64,000 nt of DNA from the NCBI RefSeq assembly GCF_015558785.1, contig NZ_JADMOP010000001.1, forward strand, positions 124,001 through 188,000, given 5' to 3'. Position numbers and translations under genes: made by a program. The notes below the pieces were generated by a model that worked only from the letters and a program-made list of their open reading frames with translations, had not been told where the DNA came from and did no database searches. Positions within the stretch are counted from its first letter, which is position 1. Each line of letters starts with the position of its first letter. Origin of the DNA: Collinsella aerofaciens (GTDB taxonomy: Bacteria > Actinomycetota > Coriobacteriia > Coriobacteriales > Coriobacteriaceae). Positions 7,893-17,606 of this stretch are shown here, piece after piece.

Positions 7893-8630
7893 ATGGCTAA
7901 GGCAAAGAACACCGATAAGCTCGTTGTACAGAATGCCGCCAAGACCCTTCTGGCCAACATCCGCTTTGCGAGCGTGGACGACCCCATTCGCACCATCACC
8001 GTTACGTCCTCGATTCCCAACGAGGGCAAGTCTACGGTTTCCATCAACCTTGCCCAGGCTATCGCCACCAGCGGCAAGAGCGTCCTGCTGGTCGAGGCTG
8101 ATATGCGTCGCAGGTCCCTTGCCGATATGCTCGGCGTCCGCTCCCGCGGCGGACTCTATGCAGTCCTTTCCGAGCAGGTTTCTATTGACCAGGCGATTGT
8201 CGAGACGGGTCAGAAGAACTTCTACTTCCTCGATGCCGAGCCGCATATTCCCAATCCTGCCGACATCATCGTCTCTCACCGCTTTGCCAAGCTGGTAAAG
8301 GCACTGTCCGCCAAGTTCCAGTACGTCATCTTTGATGCTCCCCCGGTCGGCACCTTCATCGATGCTGCCGAGATCGCAAGTCTGACCGACGGTGCGCTTT
8401 TTGTCGTGCGTGAGGACTTCACCAAGCGCGAGGAGGCGCTCAACGCCATCGGTCAGCTTAAGAAGTCCGAGAAGGTCAAGCTCATCGGTACCGTTATGAA
8501 CTACTGCGAGACCGAGACCAGCGAGTACTACTACTCCTACTACACCAAGGACGGTAAGAAGGTGAAGAAGGGCTCCGACGATCAGGGGACTTCCAAAAAG
8601 GGCATCTTCACCAACCGAGCAAACGTTTAG
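7893..8630 (+). CDS. CpsD/CapB-type tyrosine autokinase
   Basis: A 245-residue bacterial tyrosine kinase (BY-kinase) of the separate-cytoplasmic-subunit type found in Gram-positives. Walker A is SSIPNEGKST, Walker A' is LLVEADMRR and Walker B is YVIFDAPPVG. A tyrosine cluster near the C-terminus (SEYYYSYYTKDGKK) is the expected autophosphorylation site. It would be activated by the membrane adaptor directly upstream and reversed by the phosphatase directly downstream. All the expected catalytic segments are intact. Substrates beyond itself cannot be read from sequence. Confidence 0.88.
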   Translation: MAKAKNTDKLVVQNAAKTLLANIRFASVDDPIRTITVTSSIPNEGKSTVSINLAQAIATSGKSVLLVEADMRRRSLADMLGVRSRGGLYAVLSEQVSIDQAIVETGQKNFYFLDAEPHIPNPADIIVSHRFAKLVKALSAKFQYVIFDAPPVGTFIDAAEIASLTDGALFVVREDFTKREEALNAIGQLKKSEKVKLIGTVMNYCETETSEYYYSYYTKDGKKVKKGSDDQGTSKKGIFTNRANV

Positions 8631-8647
8631 TTGATTAAGGCTGACCT

Positions 8648-9298
8648 ATGCGTGACATTCATTGCCATATCTTGCCGGGTGTAGACGACGGCGCCGCCGA
8701 TCTCGATGAGAGCTTGGCGATGCTCGAGGCTGCCAAGCGGGCCGGTGTAACCAGAATCGTTTGCACTCCTCACTGCCGTGATCCCTATTTTGATTACGAC
8801 AAGATGTGGGATGCCTTTGAGCTGCTGCGTGATAACGCTGACGGTTTTCCGCTCCAGATGGGCTTCGAGGTCAACCATCGAAAGCTCGTTGAGCTTGGTA
8901 TCGATGCCGCGGAGCACTTGCATTTCGATGGGACCAACGAGTTTCTGCTCGAGCTTTCGACGCATGCCGATGCGTATGCGTTTAGAGAGTACGAGAACAC
9001 GATTTACGATTTGCAGTGCCGTGGTTACCAGGTGATTATCGCTCATCCTGAGCGCTATCGTGCGGTTCAAAAGGATGTAAGCGTGGCGGAGCGCCTGGTC
9101 GATATGGGCTGCAAGCTGCAAGCTTCGGCGGACTTTATTGCCGGCGGTCGCTTTGGTCGCGAGAAAAAGCCGGCACAGCGCCTGTTCGATCAGAACCTGT
9201 ACAGCTTCATCGCGAGCGATGCCCATAACGTGGGTCATTACGACTGCCTGGCGAAGGCTCGCGCGAAGTTTAGCGTGCGCGGAGCTCATTTTCGCTAA
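8648..9298 (+). CDS. CpsB/YwqE-type PHP tyrosine phosphatase
   Basis: A 216-residue metal-dependent protein tyrosine phosphatase of the PHP superfamily. Metal-ligand motifs are visible in order: DIHCHILPGVDDGA at the N-terminus, CTPHC near residue 40, HPERY near 137 and SDAHN near 195. In this family it dephosphorylates the BY-kinase tyrosine cluster encoded just upstream. It closes the three-gene operon; the next gene is an unrelated acetyltransferase after about 40 bases. Confidence 0.87.
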   Translation: MRDIHCHILPGVDDGAADLDESLAMLEAAKRAGVTRIVCTPHCRDPYFDYDKMWDAFELLRDNADGFPLQMGFEVNHRKLVELGIDAAEHLHFDGTNEFLLELSTHADAYAFREYENTIYDLQCRGYQVIIAHPERYRAVQKDVSVAERLVDMGCKLQASADFIAGGRFGREKKPAQRLFDQNLYSFIASDAHNVGHYDCLAKARAKFSVRGAHFR

Positions 9299-9337
9299 TA
9301 TCTGTCCCTAACGTTCGCATTGAATGAAAGGGCAGCC

Positions 9338-9838
9338 ATGGATATCCAACTTAAGACGGGATGCTTTGATGACGCGGCGTTGGTGCGCCGCGTCGTTTTT
9401 ATAGACGAGCAGGGCTACGAGAATGAGTTCGACGCTATCGACGAGGATCAGAGCTGCATTCATGTGACGCTCTATGTAGACGGCGAGCTTGCCGGTTGCT
9501 CGCGCGTGTTTCCCGAAGAGCTTGAGCGCGCGGCAGATTCAGAGGCTCCGGTTTCGCCGTCGTGCGATTTGGACGAAGGCGTCGCAGCGGGGGAGACCTA
9601 TATTATGGGGCGCGTGGCTGTGCTGCCGAGCATGCGCCGTCGCGGTCTGGCGAGTGCGATCGTCGATGCCAGTGCTTTGTGTGCACGCGATGCCGGCGCA
9701 AAGCTTATTAAGCTGCATGCGCAGGAATACGTGCTGCCGCTCTATGCAAAGGCGGGCTACACGCAAATTGCCCCGGTAGATTACGAAGACGAGGGCCAAC
9801 CCCATGTCTGGATGGCCAAGCGCGTAGATGGCAGATAG
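9338..9838 (+). CDS. GNAT-family N-acetyltransferase
   Basis: A 166-residue acetyltransferase. The acetyl-CoA binding motif is clear in GRVAVLPSMRRRGLASAIV, followed by a typical C-terminal FYAKAGY-like segment (LYAKAGYTQI). The overall shape resembles the ElaA/YitI-type GNAT subgroup. The ATG at 9338 is preceded by AAAGGG; an upstream in-frame codon at 9320 lacks a ribosome site. The substrate is unknown. It sits between the tyrosine-kinase triad and htpG with no evident functional link. Confidence 0.8.
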   Translation: MDIQLKTGCFDDAALVRRVVFIDEQGYENEFDAIDEDQSCIHVTLYVDGELAGCSRVFPEELERAADSEAPVSPSCDLDEGVAAGETYIMGRVAVLPSMRRRGLASAIVDASALCARDAGAKLIKLHAQEYVLPLYAKAGYTQIAPVDYEDEGQPHVWMAKRVDGR

Positions 9839-10040
9839 GGACGTTCCTTTTCTGCCGGCAGTTGGGGACACTCCTTGGCAATTGACGCATTGGAGCGCTC
9901 GGACATACAGTTTTTCGATTCCGTATGTATATATGCGCGTTAATGGGTTATAAAATCTAAGTCTGAACATAGCAGGTCTGCGATGCGGCTCGGGCGACCG
10001 GGCCGTTTTTGCGGACAGGGGTAGCGCGAAAGGACTGCAC

Positions 10041-12065
10041 ATGCGTCAATTTAAGACCGAGAGCAAAAAACTGCTCGACCTCATGATCAACTCCATCTAC
10101 ACCAATAAGGAAATCTTCCTGCGCGAGCTTATCTCTAACGCGAGCGACGCCGTCGACAAGCTCAACTTTAAGAGTCTGCAGGACCCGAGCGTCAAGATCG
10201 ACCAGGGCGACCTGGCCATTCGCGTTTCCTTTGATAAAGACGCCCGCACCATTACCATCTCGGATAACGGCATTGGCATGACCGCCGAGGAGCTGGAGCG
10301 CAATCTGGGCACCATCGCCCATTCCGGCTCCGAGGAGTTTAAGACCGAGAACGCCGAGCAGCAGGGCTCCGATGTCGACATCATCGGTCAGTTTGGCGTG
10401 GGCTTCTACTCGGCTTTTATGGTCGCCAGCCATGTGAAGGTCGTCAGCCGCGCCTACGGCGAGGATGTCGCCCATGTGTGGGAATCCGACGGTCTTGAGG
10501 GCTACACCATCGAGGACGGCGAGCGCGCCGAGCACGGTACCGATGTCATCCTGACGCTGCGCGAGAACGAGAAGCTCGATGCCGACGGCGAGGCCGAGAC
10601 CTACGATCGCTTCCTGACCGAGTGGGGCCTCAAGAGCCTGATTCAGCAGTACAGCAACTATGTGCGCTACCCGATTCGGATGATGGTGTCCAAGAGCCGC
10701 CAGAAACCCAAGCCCGAGGACGCCGGCGACGATTACAAGCCCGAGTATGAGGACTACCAGGAGCTCGAGACCATCAACTCCATGACGCCGATTTGGAAAA
10801 AGCGCAGCTCCGATGTTGAGCAGAAGGACTACGACGAGTTCTACAAGTCTACGTTCCACGACTTTGATAATCCTGCGCGCACCATCAGCTTCCACGCCGA
10901 GGGCACGCTCGAGTACGACGCCCTGCTGTTTGTGCCGGGTCGCGCCCCGTTCGATCTGTACAGCAAGGACTACGAGAAGGGTCTGGCGCTCTACAGCTCC
11001 AACGTGCTGATTATGGAGAAATGCGACGACCTGCTGCCCGACTACTACAACTTTGTGCGCGGTGTCGTGGATTCCGCCGACGTGTCGCTCAACATCTCGC
11101 GTGAGACGCTGCAGCAGAACCGTCAGCTCAAGGCCATCGCCAAGCGTGTGGAAAAGAAGATCACCGCTGACCTTGAGGATATGCGTGACAACGACCGCGA
11201 GGCCTACGAGAAGTTCTTTGAGAACTTTGGCCGCGGCCTTAAGTACGGCATCTACTCGAGCTATGGCATGAAGGCCGATGAGCTCGCCGACCTGCTGCTG
11301 TTCTGGTCTGCCAAGGAGCAGAAGATGATTACCCTAGCCGAGTATGCCAAGGGCATGCCCGAGGATCAGAAGGCCATCTACTACGCCGCCGGCGACTCGC
11401 GTGAGCGCTTGGCCAAGATGCCCGTGGTAAAGGGCGTGCTCGACCGCGGCTATGACGTGCTGCTACTGACGCAGGATGTGGATGAGTTCACCTTCCAGGC
11501 CATGCGTGAGTACATTGCCGCCGATATGCCCAAGATTTACGAGGACGACGCTGCCCGCGAGGCTGCCGAGAAGGCTGTGGCCGACGGTGCCGAGCCCGAG
11601 GTCGAGGATCGTCATCTGGAGCTCAAGAACGTCGCGACCGGTGATCTTGACCTGGCGACCGAGGACGAAAAGAAGGAGGCCGAGGACGCCACCAAGGAGA
11701 ACGAGGACCTCTTTAGCGCCATGAAGGAGGCGCTCGGCGACAAGGTCGAGAAGGTCGCCGTCTCTGCGCGCCTGACCGATGCTCCCGCGTGCATCACCAC
11801 CGAGGGCCCGCTTTCGCTCGAGATGGAGAAGGTGCTCCAGAAGGGTCCCGAGGGAGCGCCCGATGGTATGCCCAAGAGCCAGCGCGTGCTCGAGCTCAAC
11901 GCCAAGCACCCGGTCTTTGCCAAGCTTGTCGCTGCCCAGAAGGCAGGCGACGCCGACAAGATCAAGCAGTACTCCGGTCTGCTCTACGATCAGGCCCTGC
12001 TGGTCGAGGGCATTTTGCCCGAGGACCCCGTTGCCTTCGCGGCAGCTGTCTGCAACTTGATGTAG
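10041..12065 (+). CDS. htpG: Hsp90-family molecular chaperone HtpG
   Basis: A 674-residue bacterial Hsp90, a homodimeric ATP-driven cytoplasmic chaperone. The N-terminal ATPase domain shows the family motifs ELISNASDAVDKL, SDNGIGMT and GQFGVGFYSAF. The middle domain has the catalytic-loop segment SLNISRETLQQN. The C-terminal dimerisation domain is complete, and an acidic stretch (near residues 535-560) precedes it. Length is slightly above E. coli HtpG (624). A weak promoter-like pair (TTGACG at 9882, ATACAG at 9905) lies upstream. No CIRCE-type inverted repeat was seen. Confidence 0.96.
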   Translation: MRQFKTESKKLLDLMINSIYTNKEIFLRELISNASDAVDKLNFKSLQDPSVKIDQGDLAIRVSFDKDARTITISDNGIGMTAEELERNLGTIAHSGSEEFKTENAEQQGSDVDIIGQFGVGFYSAFMVASHVKVVSRAYGEDVAHVWESDGLEGYTIEDGERAEHGTDVILTLRENEKLDADGEAETYDRFLTEWGLKSLIQQYSNYVRYPIRMMVSKSRQKPKPEDAGDDYKPEYEDYQELETINSMTPIWKKRSSDVEQKDYDEFYKSTFHDFDNPARTISFHAEGTLEYDALLFVPGRAPFDLYSKDYEKGLALYSSNVLIMEKCDDLLPDYYNFVRGVVDSADVSLNISRETLQQNRQLKAIAKRVEKKITADLEDMRDNDREAYEKFFENFGRGLKYGIYSSYGMKADELADLLLFWSAKEQKMITLAEYAKGMPEDQKAIYYAAGDSRERLAKMPVVKGVLDRGYDVLLLTQDVDEFTFQAMREYIAADMPKIYEDDAAREAAEKAVADGAEPEVEDRHLELKNVATGDLDLATEDEKKEAEDATKENEDLFSAMKEALGDKVEKVAVSARLTDAPACITTEGPLSLEMEKVLQKGPEGAPDGMPKSQRVLELNAKHPVFAKLVAAQKAGDADKIKQYSGLLYDQALLVEGILPEDPVAFAAAVCNLM

Positions 12066-12073
12066 TTAGGTAG

Positions 12074-12099
12074 TTACGCGGTTTTACCAAACCGCGTAA
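12074..12099. terminator. Perfect inverted repeat after htpG
   Basis: TTACGCGGTTT (12074) pairs with AAACCGCGTAA (to 12099) around a 4-base loop. No T tract follows, so it may be a weak or bidirectional terminator, or only an mRNA 3'-end structure. A second hairpin (CCGCCGTTC/GAACGGCGG, about 12122-12143) follows. Confidence 0.45.
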
Positions 12100-12158
12100 C
12101 GGCTCGACGCTGCCCTCAGTTCCGCCGTTCTAACGAACGGCGGACCAGTCGACGCTGC

Positions 12159-12258
12159 GCGGGCGCCAGAGCGACAACTTGTCATTCAAAGAGGACGGCA
12201 TGACCAGAAGGTCTATGCCGTCCTCTTTTCATGCCAATTTGTTCGCTCTGGCGCCCGC
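12159..12258. repeat. Nested inverted repeat with inner terminator-like hairpin
   Basis: A perfect 16-bp outer pair (12159-12174 with 12243-12258) encloses a second hairpin at 12188-12229 whose arms contain AAAGAGGACGGCAT and ATGCCGTCCTCTTTT. The same two-level architecture occurs at 20108-20203, 25171-25297 and 28095-28219 with different sequences. It occupies the gap of nearly 480 bp between htpG and the YhgE genes, in which no gene is apparent. Confidence 0.6.
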
Positions 12259-12300
12259 TCGCTGGCATTGCTAAAACATCGATGTTACCGTGGTCCAAAC

Positions 12301-12356
12301 TAGTCGTTGGGGGCGTTCTTGTTTGACCAGTCGTTTAAGAACGTCCCCAATGACTA
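12301..12356. repeat. 20-bp hairpin of the TTGGGGAC(G)TTCTT type
   Basis: The arms at 12301-12320 and 12337-12356 pair over 20 bp with two G-U wobbles, which favours RNA pairing. It lies upstream of the first YhgE-type gene. The rest of 12357-12542 is AT-richer and may hold the promoter, but no convincing -35/-10 pair was found. Confidence 0.5.
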
Positions 12357-12542
12357 TTCGGATTGCTAATTTGTGCGGGTTGTGGTTTTGCGAGCTGCTG
12401 GAATTTGAGTTACTGTACATCTGTACGCTAACTCATCTTCGTAGTATATTGCTACCCGCAAAACTCAGCACCATTGTGCCGTGAGGCACTAAAGCGCCTC
12501 CGTACAATGGTTGTCGATAGTACGATTCGATTCAACGACAGG

Positions 12543-15323
12543 ATGGATGGTCCAAGCGTGAGTCTCGGCAGCAAACTATCCAATGCAAAGGTCTCCTTTG
12601 CGATCTTTAAGCGCGACATCAAGCGATTGCTCGTGAACCCCGTCGCCCTGGTGGTTACTTTGGGCGTGTGCGTCATTCCCTCGCTGTATGCCTGGTACAA
12701 CATCGTGGCTAACTGGGATCCGTACGGAAACACCCAGGGTATCAAGATTGCCATCGCCAACAACGATCGGGGCACCCAAAACGACTTGGTGGGCGAGCTC
12801 AACGCGGGCGACCAGGTCGTCGATCAGCTCAAGGAGAACGATCAGCTGGGCTGGACCTTCGTCGATTCGGCGGCCGACGCCAAGGAGGGCGTCGAGAGCG
12901 GTGAGTACTATGCGGCCATCGTAATCCCTAAGAACTTCTCGGATAACCTGGTCTCGATGCTCGACGGCAACTACCATCAGCCCAAGCTTACGTACTACGT
13001 CAATGAGAAGAAGAGTGCTATTGCGCCCAAGGTTACCGACACCGGTGCAAGCACCATCGAGGAGCAGATCAACTCGGAATTTGTCTCCACAGTGGGTGAG
13101 ACCGTTGCCAGCATCGCCAAGGATGCCGGGGTCGATTTAAAGGACAAGGCAACCCAGACTCAGAATTCGTTGGCTGGTTCGGTATCAGAGGCATCCGGTA
13201 CCTTGGGTGAGGTGCGCGATTCGATTGGCGACATGAATGCCGCCATCGATAAGACGAGTGGTTCCATTGCCTCGGCAGATGCGGCACTTGCCGGTCTGCA
13301 GGGTCAGGCGCCGTCGCTGACGCAGGCGATCTCCCAGGGCAATGACCTGCTGGGCGAGGCTCGCGCCACGGCGGGCAACTCTGTCGCCTCGCTCTCCAAG
13401 GCGCTCTCGGAAGGCAGCCTTGCGCTCACCAAGACGTCAGCCTCCGCAAACGCTGCGATTGGCAAGCTGACGGGCACGGTCGCATCTACGACTACCCGTA
13501 TCGACAACTCGCTTGAGTCTCTCCAAGCGACGATCGACCACAATAAGGCCGTTATCGGGCACTTGGAAATTCTCGTCAATGACACGTCGACAGGTTCCAA
13601 GGAAATTGACGCGCGCATTGTATCGATCATCGATTTGCTCCGCGAGCAGAATGAAAAGCTTCAGAGCATCAAGGACGGTCTGTCTGCGCAGTCGAGCGCC
13701 ATGGCGAATGACGCTGCGGCTGTCTCGGGTGCCAGCGACGCTATCAATAATGCAATTCAGACCGGTGCGACCAACCTTGGCCAGGCTCAGACGGACCTGG
13801 GTCAAAACGCGCTGCCGAAGGTCTCGAGCGCACTTGATTCGTTTGCCGCCGTCTCGGGTGATCTGACGGGAATCGTGTCTGGCCTCACGCCTACTATTGC
13901 AAGTGCGCGCGGTACACTTTCGCAACTCAACGCCACGCTCGGTCAGGCCAAGACCACGCTGTCCCAGACCGATGCCTCGCTTGCCAAGGTCCAGGACAAG
14001 CTCGCAACCGCCGCCAACGACATCGCGGCGCTACAGACCTCCGAGTCCATGGGCGAGCTGGCCGGCCTGATGGGCGTCGACGTCGATGATGTTGCAGACT
14101 TCATGGCATCTCCGGTCGAGCTGACCTCAAAGTCAATTTACCCGGTCAAGAGCTTTGGTTCGGGCATTGCCCCGTTCTATACCAATCTGGCGCTGTGGGT
14201 GGGCGGCTACGTGCTTATCGCCATCTACAAGCTCGAGGTCGACCGCGAAGGCATCGGCAGCTTTACCGCGCGTCAGGGCTACTTTGGCCGCTGGTTGCTC
14301 CTGGTGATCCTGGGCGCGTTGCAGGCCATCATCGTTACGGTAGGCGATCTGGTGATCGGCGTGCAGTGCGTCAGCCCGCTGCTGTTCGTGCTGGGCGGCA
14401 TCGCCATCTCGTTCACCTACGTCAATATCATCTATGCGCTGTCCACCACGTTTAAGCATATCGGCAAGGCTATCGGCGTCATTCTCGTCATCGTGCAGAT
14501 CCCGGGTTCGTCGGGCATGTACCCCATCGAGATGATGCCCGGCTTCTTCCAGTGGCTGCACCCGCTGCTGCCCTTTACCTACGGCATCAATCTGCTGCGC
14601 GAGACGGTCGGCGGCATGTATTCGTTCAACTACCTGTTTAACCTGTGCATTCTGGGCGTGTTCTTGATCGTGGCGCTCTTTATCGGCCTGCAGCTGCGTC
14701 CGCTGCTGCTCAACCTTAACCTGCTCTTTGATAAACAGCTCTCCACGACCGGTATGATGATTTGCGAGTCCAACGACCTGCCGCGCCAGCGCTACTCGCT
14801 GCGCACGGCCATGCGCGTCATGCTCGATTCCGATTCGTACCGTCGCGAACTGCTCGATCATGCGGTCGCCTTTGAACATCGCTACCCGTACTACATCAAG
14901 GGCGGTTTTGCCGCCGTGGTGGGCGTTCAGGTCCTGCTCTTTGTCCTGTCGACGGTTCTCGATATCGACAATAACGGCAAGATCATCCTGCTTGTCATTT
15001 GGATCATCTCGGTTATTGCCATCTGCGGCTGGCTTATCAATATCGAATATATCCGAGCGAGCCTCAATACCCAGATGCGCATCTCGGCGCTTTCGGATGA
15101 GGACCTGCGTCGCGAGATGCGCGAACACACGGCCGCCATTCCTGCCGCCCGCCACATGTTTGGCCTCAACGCCAGCGAGCGTGGTGCCAAGGGCGGCGAT
15201 CAGTCCACGGGCCGCTTGCCGCATATCGGCTCGCACCATAAATCTCAGGGCAGCGACAGCACAGCCACAAATGATGGAGATACCACCGCGCTTGGCAAGC
15301 ACTCCAAAGGAGGTGAGGCATAA
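12543..15323 (+). CDS. YhgE/Pip-family membrane protein, long form
   Basis: A protein of about 926 residues with YhgE/Pip (ABC-2-like) architecture. One helix lies near residues 40-60 (LVVTLGVCVIPSLYAW), then the family motif WDPYGNTQGIKIAI. A long extracytoplasmic Ala/Ser/Thr-rich helical region (about 170-510) is probably coiled coil. A C-terminal bundle of about six helices follows, then an extra helix pair and a hydrophilic Ser/His-rich tail. The start is uncertain: 12543 (ATG), 12558 (GTG with GGATGG upstream) and codons back to 12474 are possible. The stop is immediately followed by the start of a second family member. Relatives include the Lactococcus phage-infection protein and YueB-like receptors. 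Function here is unknown. Confidence 0.82.
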   Translation: MDGPSVSLGSKLSNAKVSFAIFKRDIKRLLVNPVALVVTLGVCVIPSLYAWYNIVANWDPYGNTQGIKIAIANNDRGTQNDLVGELNAGDQVVDQLKENDQLGWTFVDSAADAKEGVESGEYYAAIVIPKNFSDNLVSMLDGNYHQPKLTYYVNEKKSAIAPKVTDTGASTIEEQINSEFVSTVGETVASIAKDAGVDLKDKATQTQNSLAGSVSEASGTLGEVRDSIGDMNAAIDKTSGSIASADAALAGLQGQAPSLTQAISQGNDLLGEARATAGNSVASLSKALSEGSLALTKTSASANAAIGKLTGTVASTTTRIDNSLESLQATIDHNKAVIGHLEILVNDTSTGSKEIDARIVSIIDLLREQNEKLQSIKDGLSAQSSAMANDAAAVSGASDAINNAIQTGATNLGQAQTDLGQNALPKVSSALDSFAAVSGDLTGIVSGLTPTIASARGTLSQLNATLGQAKTTLSQTDASLAKVQDKLATAANDIAALQTSESMGELAGLMGVDVDDVADFMASPVELTSKSIYPVKSFGSGIAPFYTNLALWVGGYVLIAIYKLEVDREGIGSFTARQGYFGRWLLLVILGALQAIIVTVGDLVIGVQCVSPLLFVLGGIAISFTYVNIIYALSTTFKHIGKAIGVILVIVQIPGSSGMYPIEMMPGFFQWLHPLLPFTYGINLLRETVGGMYSFNYLFNLCILGVFLIVALFIGLQLRPLLLNLNLLFDKQLSTTGMMICESNDLPRQRYSLRTAMRVMLDSDSYRRELLDHAVAFEHRYPYYIKGGFAAVVGVQVLLFVLSTVLDIDNNGKIILLVIWIISVIAICGWLINIEYIRASLNTQMRISALSDEDLRREMREHTAAIPAARHMFGLNASERGAKGGDQSTGRLPHIGSHHKSQGSDSTATNDGDTTALGKHSKGGEA

Positions 15324-17513
15324 ATGAAGAACATCCTGCATCTGTTTAAGCGCGATGTCCAAAACGTGTCTCGCTCCGTGATCGGCTTGGTTGTCGTGAT
15401 GGGCCTCATTATCGTACCGTGTCTGTACGCGTGGTTTAACATCGCCGGCAGCTGGGATCCGTACGGCAACACCGGCAATCTTAAGATCGCCGTGGTCAAC
15501 ACCGATGAGGGTTACGAGAGCGATTTGATCCCCGTCGAGGTTAACGTGGGCGAAAACGTGACCGCCACCCTACGCGGCAACGAGAGCTTCGATTGGGTTG
15601 TGCTCAACAATCGCGAAAAGGCTATCGAGGGCGTTAAGTCGGGCGCGTACTATGCTGCCGTCGTTATCCCCAAAACGTTTAGCGCTGACATGATGACGCT
15701 TTTCTCGACCGACGTGAAGCATGCCGATATCGAGTTCTACGAGAATCAGAAGGCCAACGCCATTGCGCAGATCGTGACCGAGAAGGGTTCGAGCGCCGTC
15801 CAGAGCCAGGTTAACAAAACTTTTACCGAGACCATTACGAGCATCGGTCTTAAGACGGTGTCCAGCCTGCTCGATTACATGAGCACCGACCAGGTCAGCA
15901 ACTTTATCGCCAACCTGTCCTCGACGCTCGGCGATTCGATTGGGGACCTGCAAGACGTTCAGGCTAATGCTTCGTCGCTGGCGGGCATTTTGAGCTCTAC
16001 GTCCGATTCGTTGACGTCGGCGAGCGGTATGCTCCAGCAGACGGGCACGGTCGATGAGTCAACGAAGCAGCTGATGGAGCATGTCAAGAGCGGTATTAGC
16101 GATTCCAAGGAAGCGCTGAAGGACGCCAACGACGCCATCAATGCCGCGATTGACGGAAGCGCGGGCTCGTTTGACAACGTGTCCGCCGAGCTTGCGAAGG
16201 CATTTGATGCCGCGAATCAACATGTCGACCTTACAGTGTCCCAGCTCAACGATGCCGCGGCGGCGCTCAACACGCGTGCCGACGATATCGACGCCACGGC
16301 CGACCAGCTCCGCAGCTTTGCCGATCAGGTGACTGACGAAAAACTCCAGGACAGCCTCAAGTCTGTGGCAACATCGCTGAGCAGGATTGCTGTGGAGTAT
16401 CGCAACAACGCCAAGGACTTGACGGCCACCGCGAAGTCTCTCTCTGACAGCATGGCAGAGGTTAATAAGTCGCGTGCCGAGGTCGATCAGGCAATCGCGG
16501 ATGCCAAGGCTGGTATCTCGGGCGCCAAGACTGACTACGACTCTACGTTTTCGGCCAAGGCAAAGGAGCTCAAGAAGACCATCTCGGGCGTTTTGGATTC
16601 GCTGAACGGTATTTCGAACGATCTGGATAGTGCTGTTGCTGGCCTGACCGACGCATCCGGTTCGCTGGCAAAGGGCCTCTCCAAGGCTGCAAAGCTGGTC
16701 AACAAGGCTTCTGATCAGCTGGGCGAGGCGTCGGACAAGATCAGTGCGTTTAAGGACGAGCTCGACGGCGCCTTGATGTCGGATGACCTCGCTACGATCA
16801 AGACGATGATCGGCAATGATCCCGAGGGTCTGGCCGTGTCGCTTTCCGGCCCCGTCGCGCTCGATCGCAAGCCGGTCTATCCGATCCGCAACTACGGTTC
16901 GGCCATGGCACCGTTCTACACGATTCTGTCGCTCTGGGTGGGCTCGATTGTGCTGGCGGCCATGATGAAGGTCTCGGTTGACGATGAGCTTATCAACGAG
17001 CTCATCCCCGTGCGCCTGCACGAGATCTACCTGGGCCGCTACCTGTTCTTTGGCGGTCTGGCCCTGCTGCAGGCAACGCTCGTGTGTGCGGGCGACATCC
17101 TGTTCTTTGGCATCCAGTGCGACGACCCGCTGCAGTTTGTGCTGGCGGGCTGGGTCGCGAGTCTCGTGTTCTCCAATATCGTCTACACGCTTACGGTTTC
17201 GTTTGGCGATATCGGCAAGGCGCTCGCCGTCGTGCTGCTGGTCATGCAGGTCGGCGGTTCGGGCGGCACGTTCCCCATCGAGATGACCGGCCCCGTGTTC
17301 CAGGCGATCTATCCGTTCCTGCCGTTCACCCACGGCATCAACGCCATGCATGCCGCCATGGCCGGTGCGTACCACATGGAGTACTGGATTGAGCTAGGCA
17401 TTCTGGCGAGCTATCTGATTCCGTCGCTGGCACTGGGCGTCGTCTTCCGCCGCCCGGTCATCAAAGCCAACGACTGGATCATCGAAAAACTGGAGTCAAC
17501 CAAATTGATTTAG
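15324..17513 (+). CDS. YhgE/Pip-family membrane protein, second copy
   Basis: A 729-residue paralogue of the preceding protein. The N-terminal helix (VVMGLIIVPCLYAWFNIAG) leads to the shared motif WDPYGNTGNLKIAV. A long extracytoplasmic helical region (about 150-500) and a six-helix C-terminal bundle follow. It lacks the extra helix pair and hydrophilic tail of its neighbour. AAGGAGGTGAGG directly precedes the ATG, which abuts the upstream stop codon, so the two are co-translated. The pair may form a heteromeric membrane complex, perhaps an exporter. That is inference from adjacency and shared fold only. Confidence 0.85.
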   Translation: MKNILHLFKRDVQNVSRSVIGLVVVMGLIIVPCLYAWFNIAGSWDPYGNTGNLKIAVVNTDEGYESDLIPVEVNVGENVTATLRGNESFDWVVLNNREKAIEGVKSGAYYAAVVIPKTFSADMMTLFSTDVKHADIEFYENQKANAIAQIVTEKGSSAVQSQVNKTFTETITSIGLKTVSSLLDYMSTDQVSNFIANLSSTLGDSIGDLQDVQANASSLAGILSSTSDSLTSASGMLQQTGTVDESTKQLMEHVKSGISDSKEALKDANDAINAAIDGSAGSFDNVSAELAKAFDAANQHVDLTVSQLNDAAAALNTRADDIDATADQLRSFADQVTDEKLQDSLKSVATSLSRIAVEYRNNAKDLTATAKSLSDSMAEVNKSRAEVDQAIADAKAGISGAKTDYDSTFSAKAKELKKTISGVLDSLNGISNDLDSAVAGLTDASGSLAKGLSKAAKLVNKASDQLGEASDKISAFKDELDGALMSDDLATIKTMIGNDPEGLAVSLSGPVALDRKPVYPIRNYGSAMAPFYTILSLWVGSIVLAAMMKVSVDDELINELIPVRLHEIYLGRYLFFGGLALLQATLVCAGDILFFGIQCDDPLQFVLAGWVASLVFSNIVYTLTVSFGDIGKALAVVLLVMQVGGSGGTFPIEMTGPVFQAIYPFLPFTHGINAMHAAMAGAYHMEYWIELGILASYLIPSLALGVVFRRPVIKANDWIIEKLESTKLI

Positions 17514-17576
17514 TTCAGCAACGTAAACGCCGTCGGAACATCGAGATCTTCCAACCCGATGCTTTAGCGTAGTGAA

Positions 17577-17606
17577 TTGCACGGGCTGCTTGGTTGTTGC
17601 TACAGT
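17577..17606 (+). promoter_or_regulatory. Putative promoter of the EamA transporter gene
   Basis: TTGCAC (17577-17582) and TACAGT (17601-17606) are 18 bases apart, about 108 bases before the start codon. Moderate match. Confidence 0.35.

Noticed and set aside
7234-9298. Start of a capsule biosynthesis locus
   Set aside because: The three regulatory genes are followed by a GNAT enzyme and htpG; no glycosyltransferase, Wzx or Wzy gene follows.
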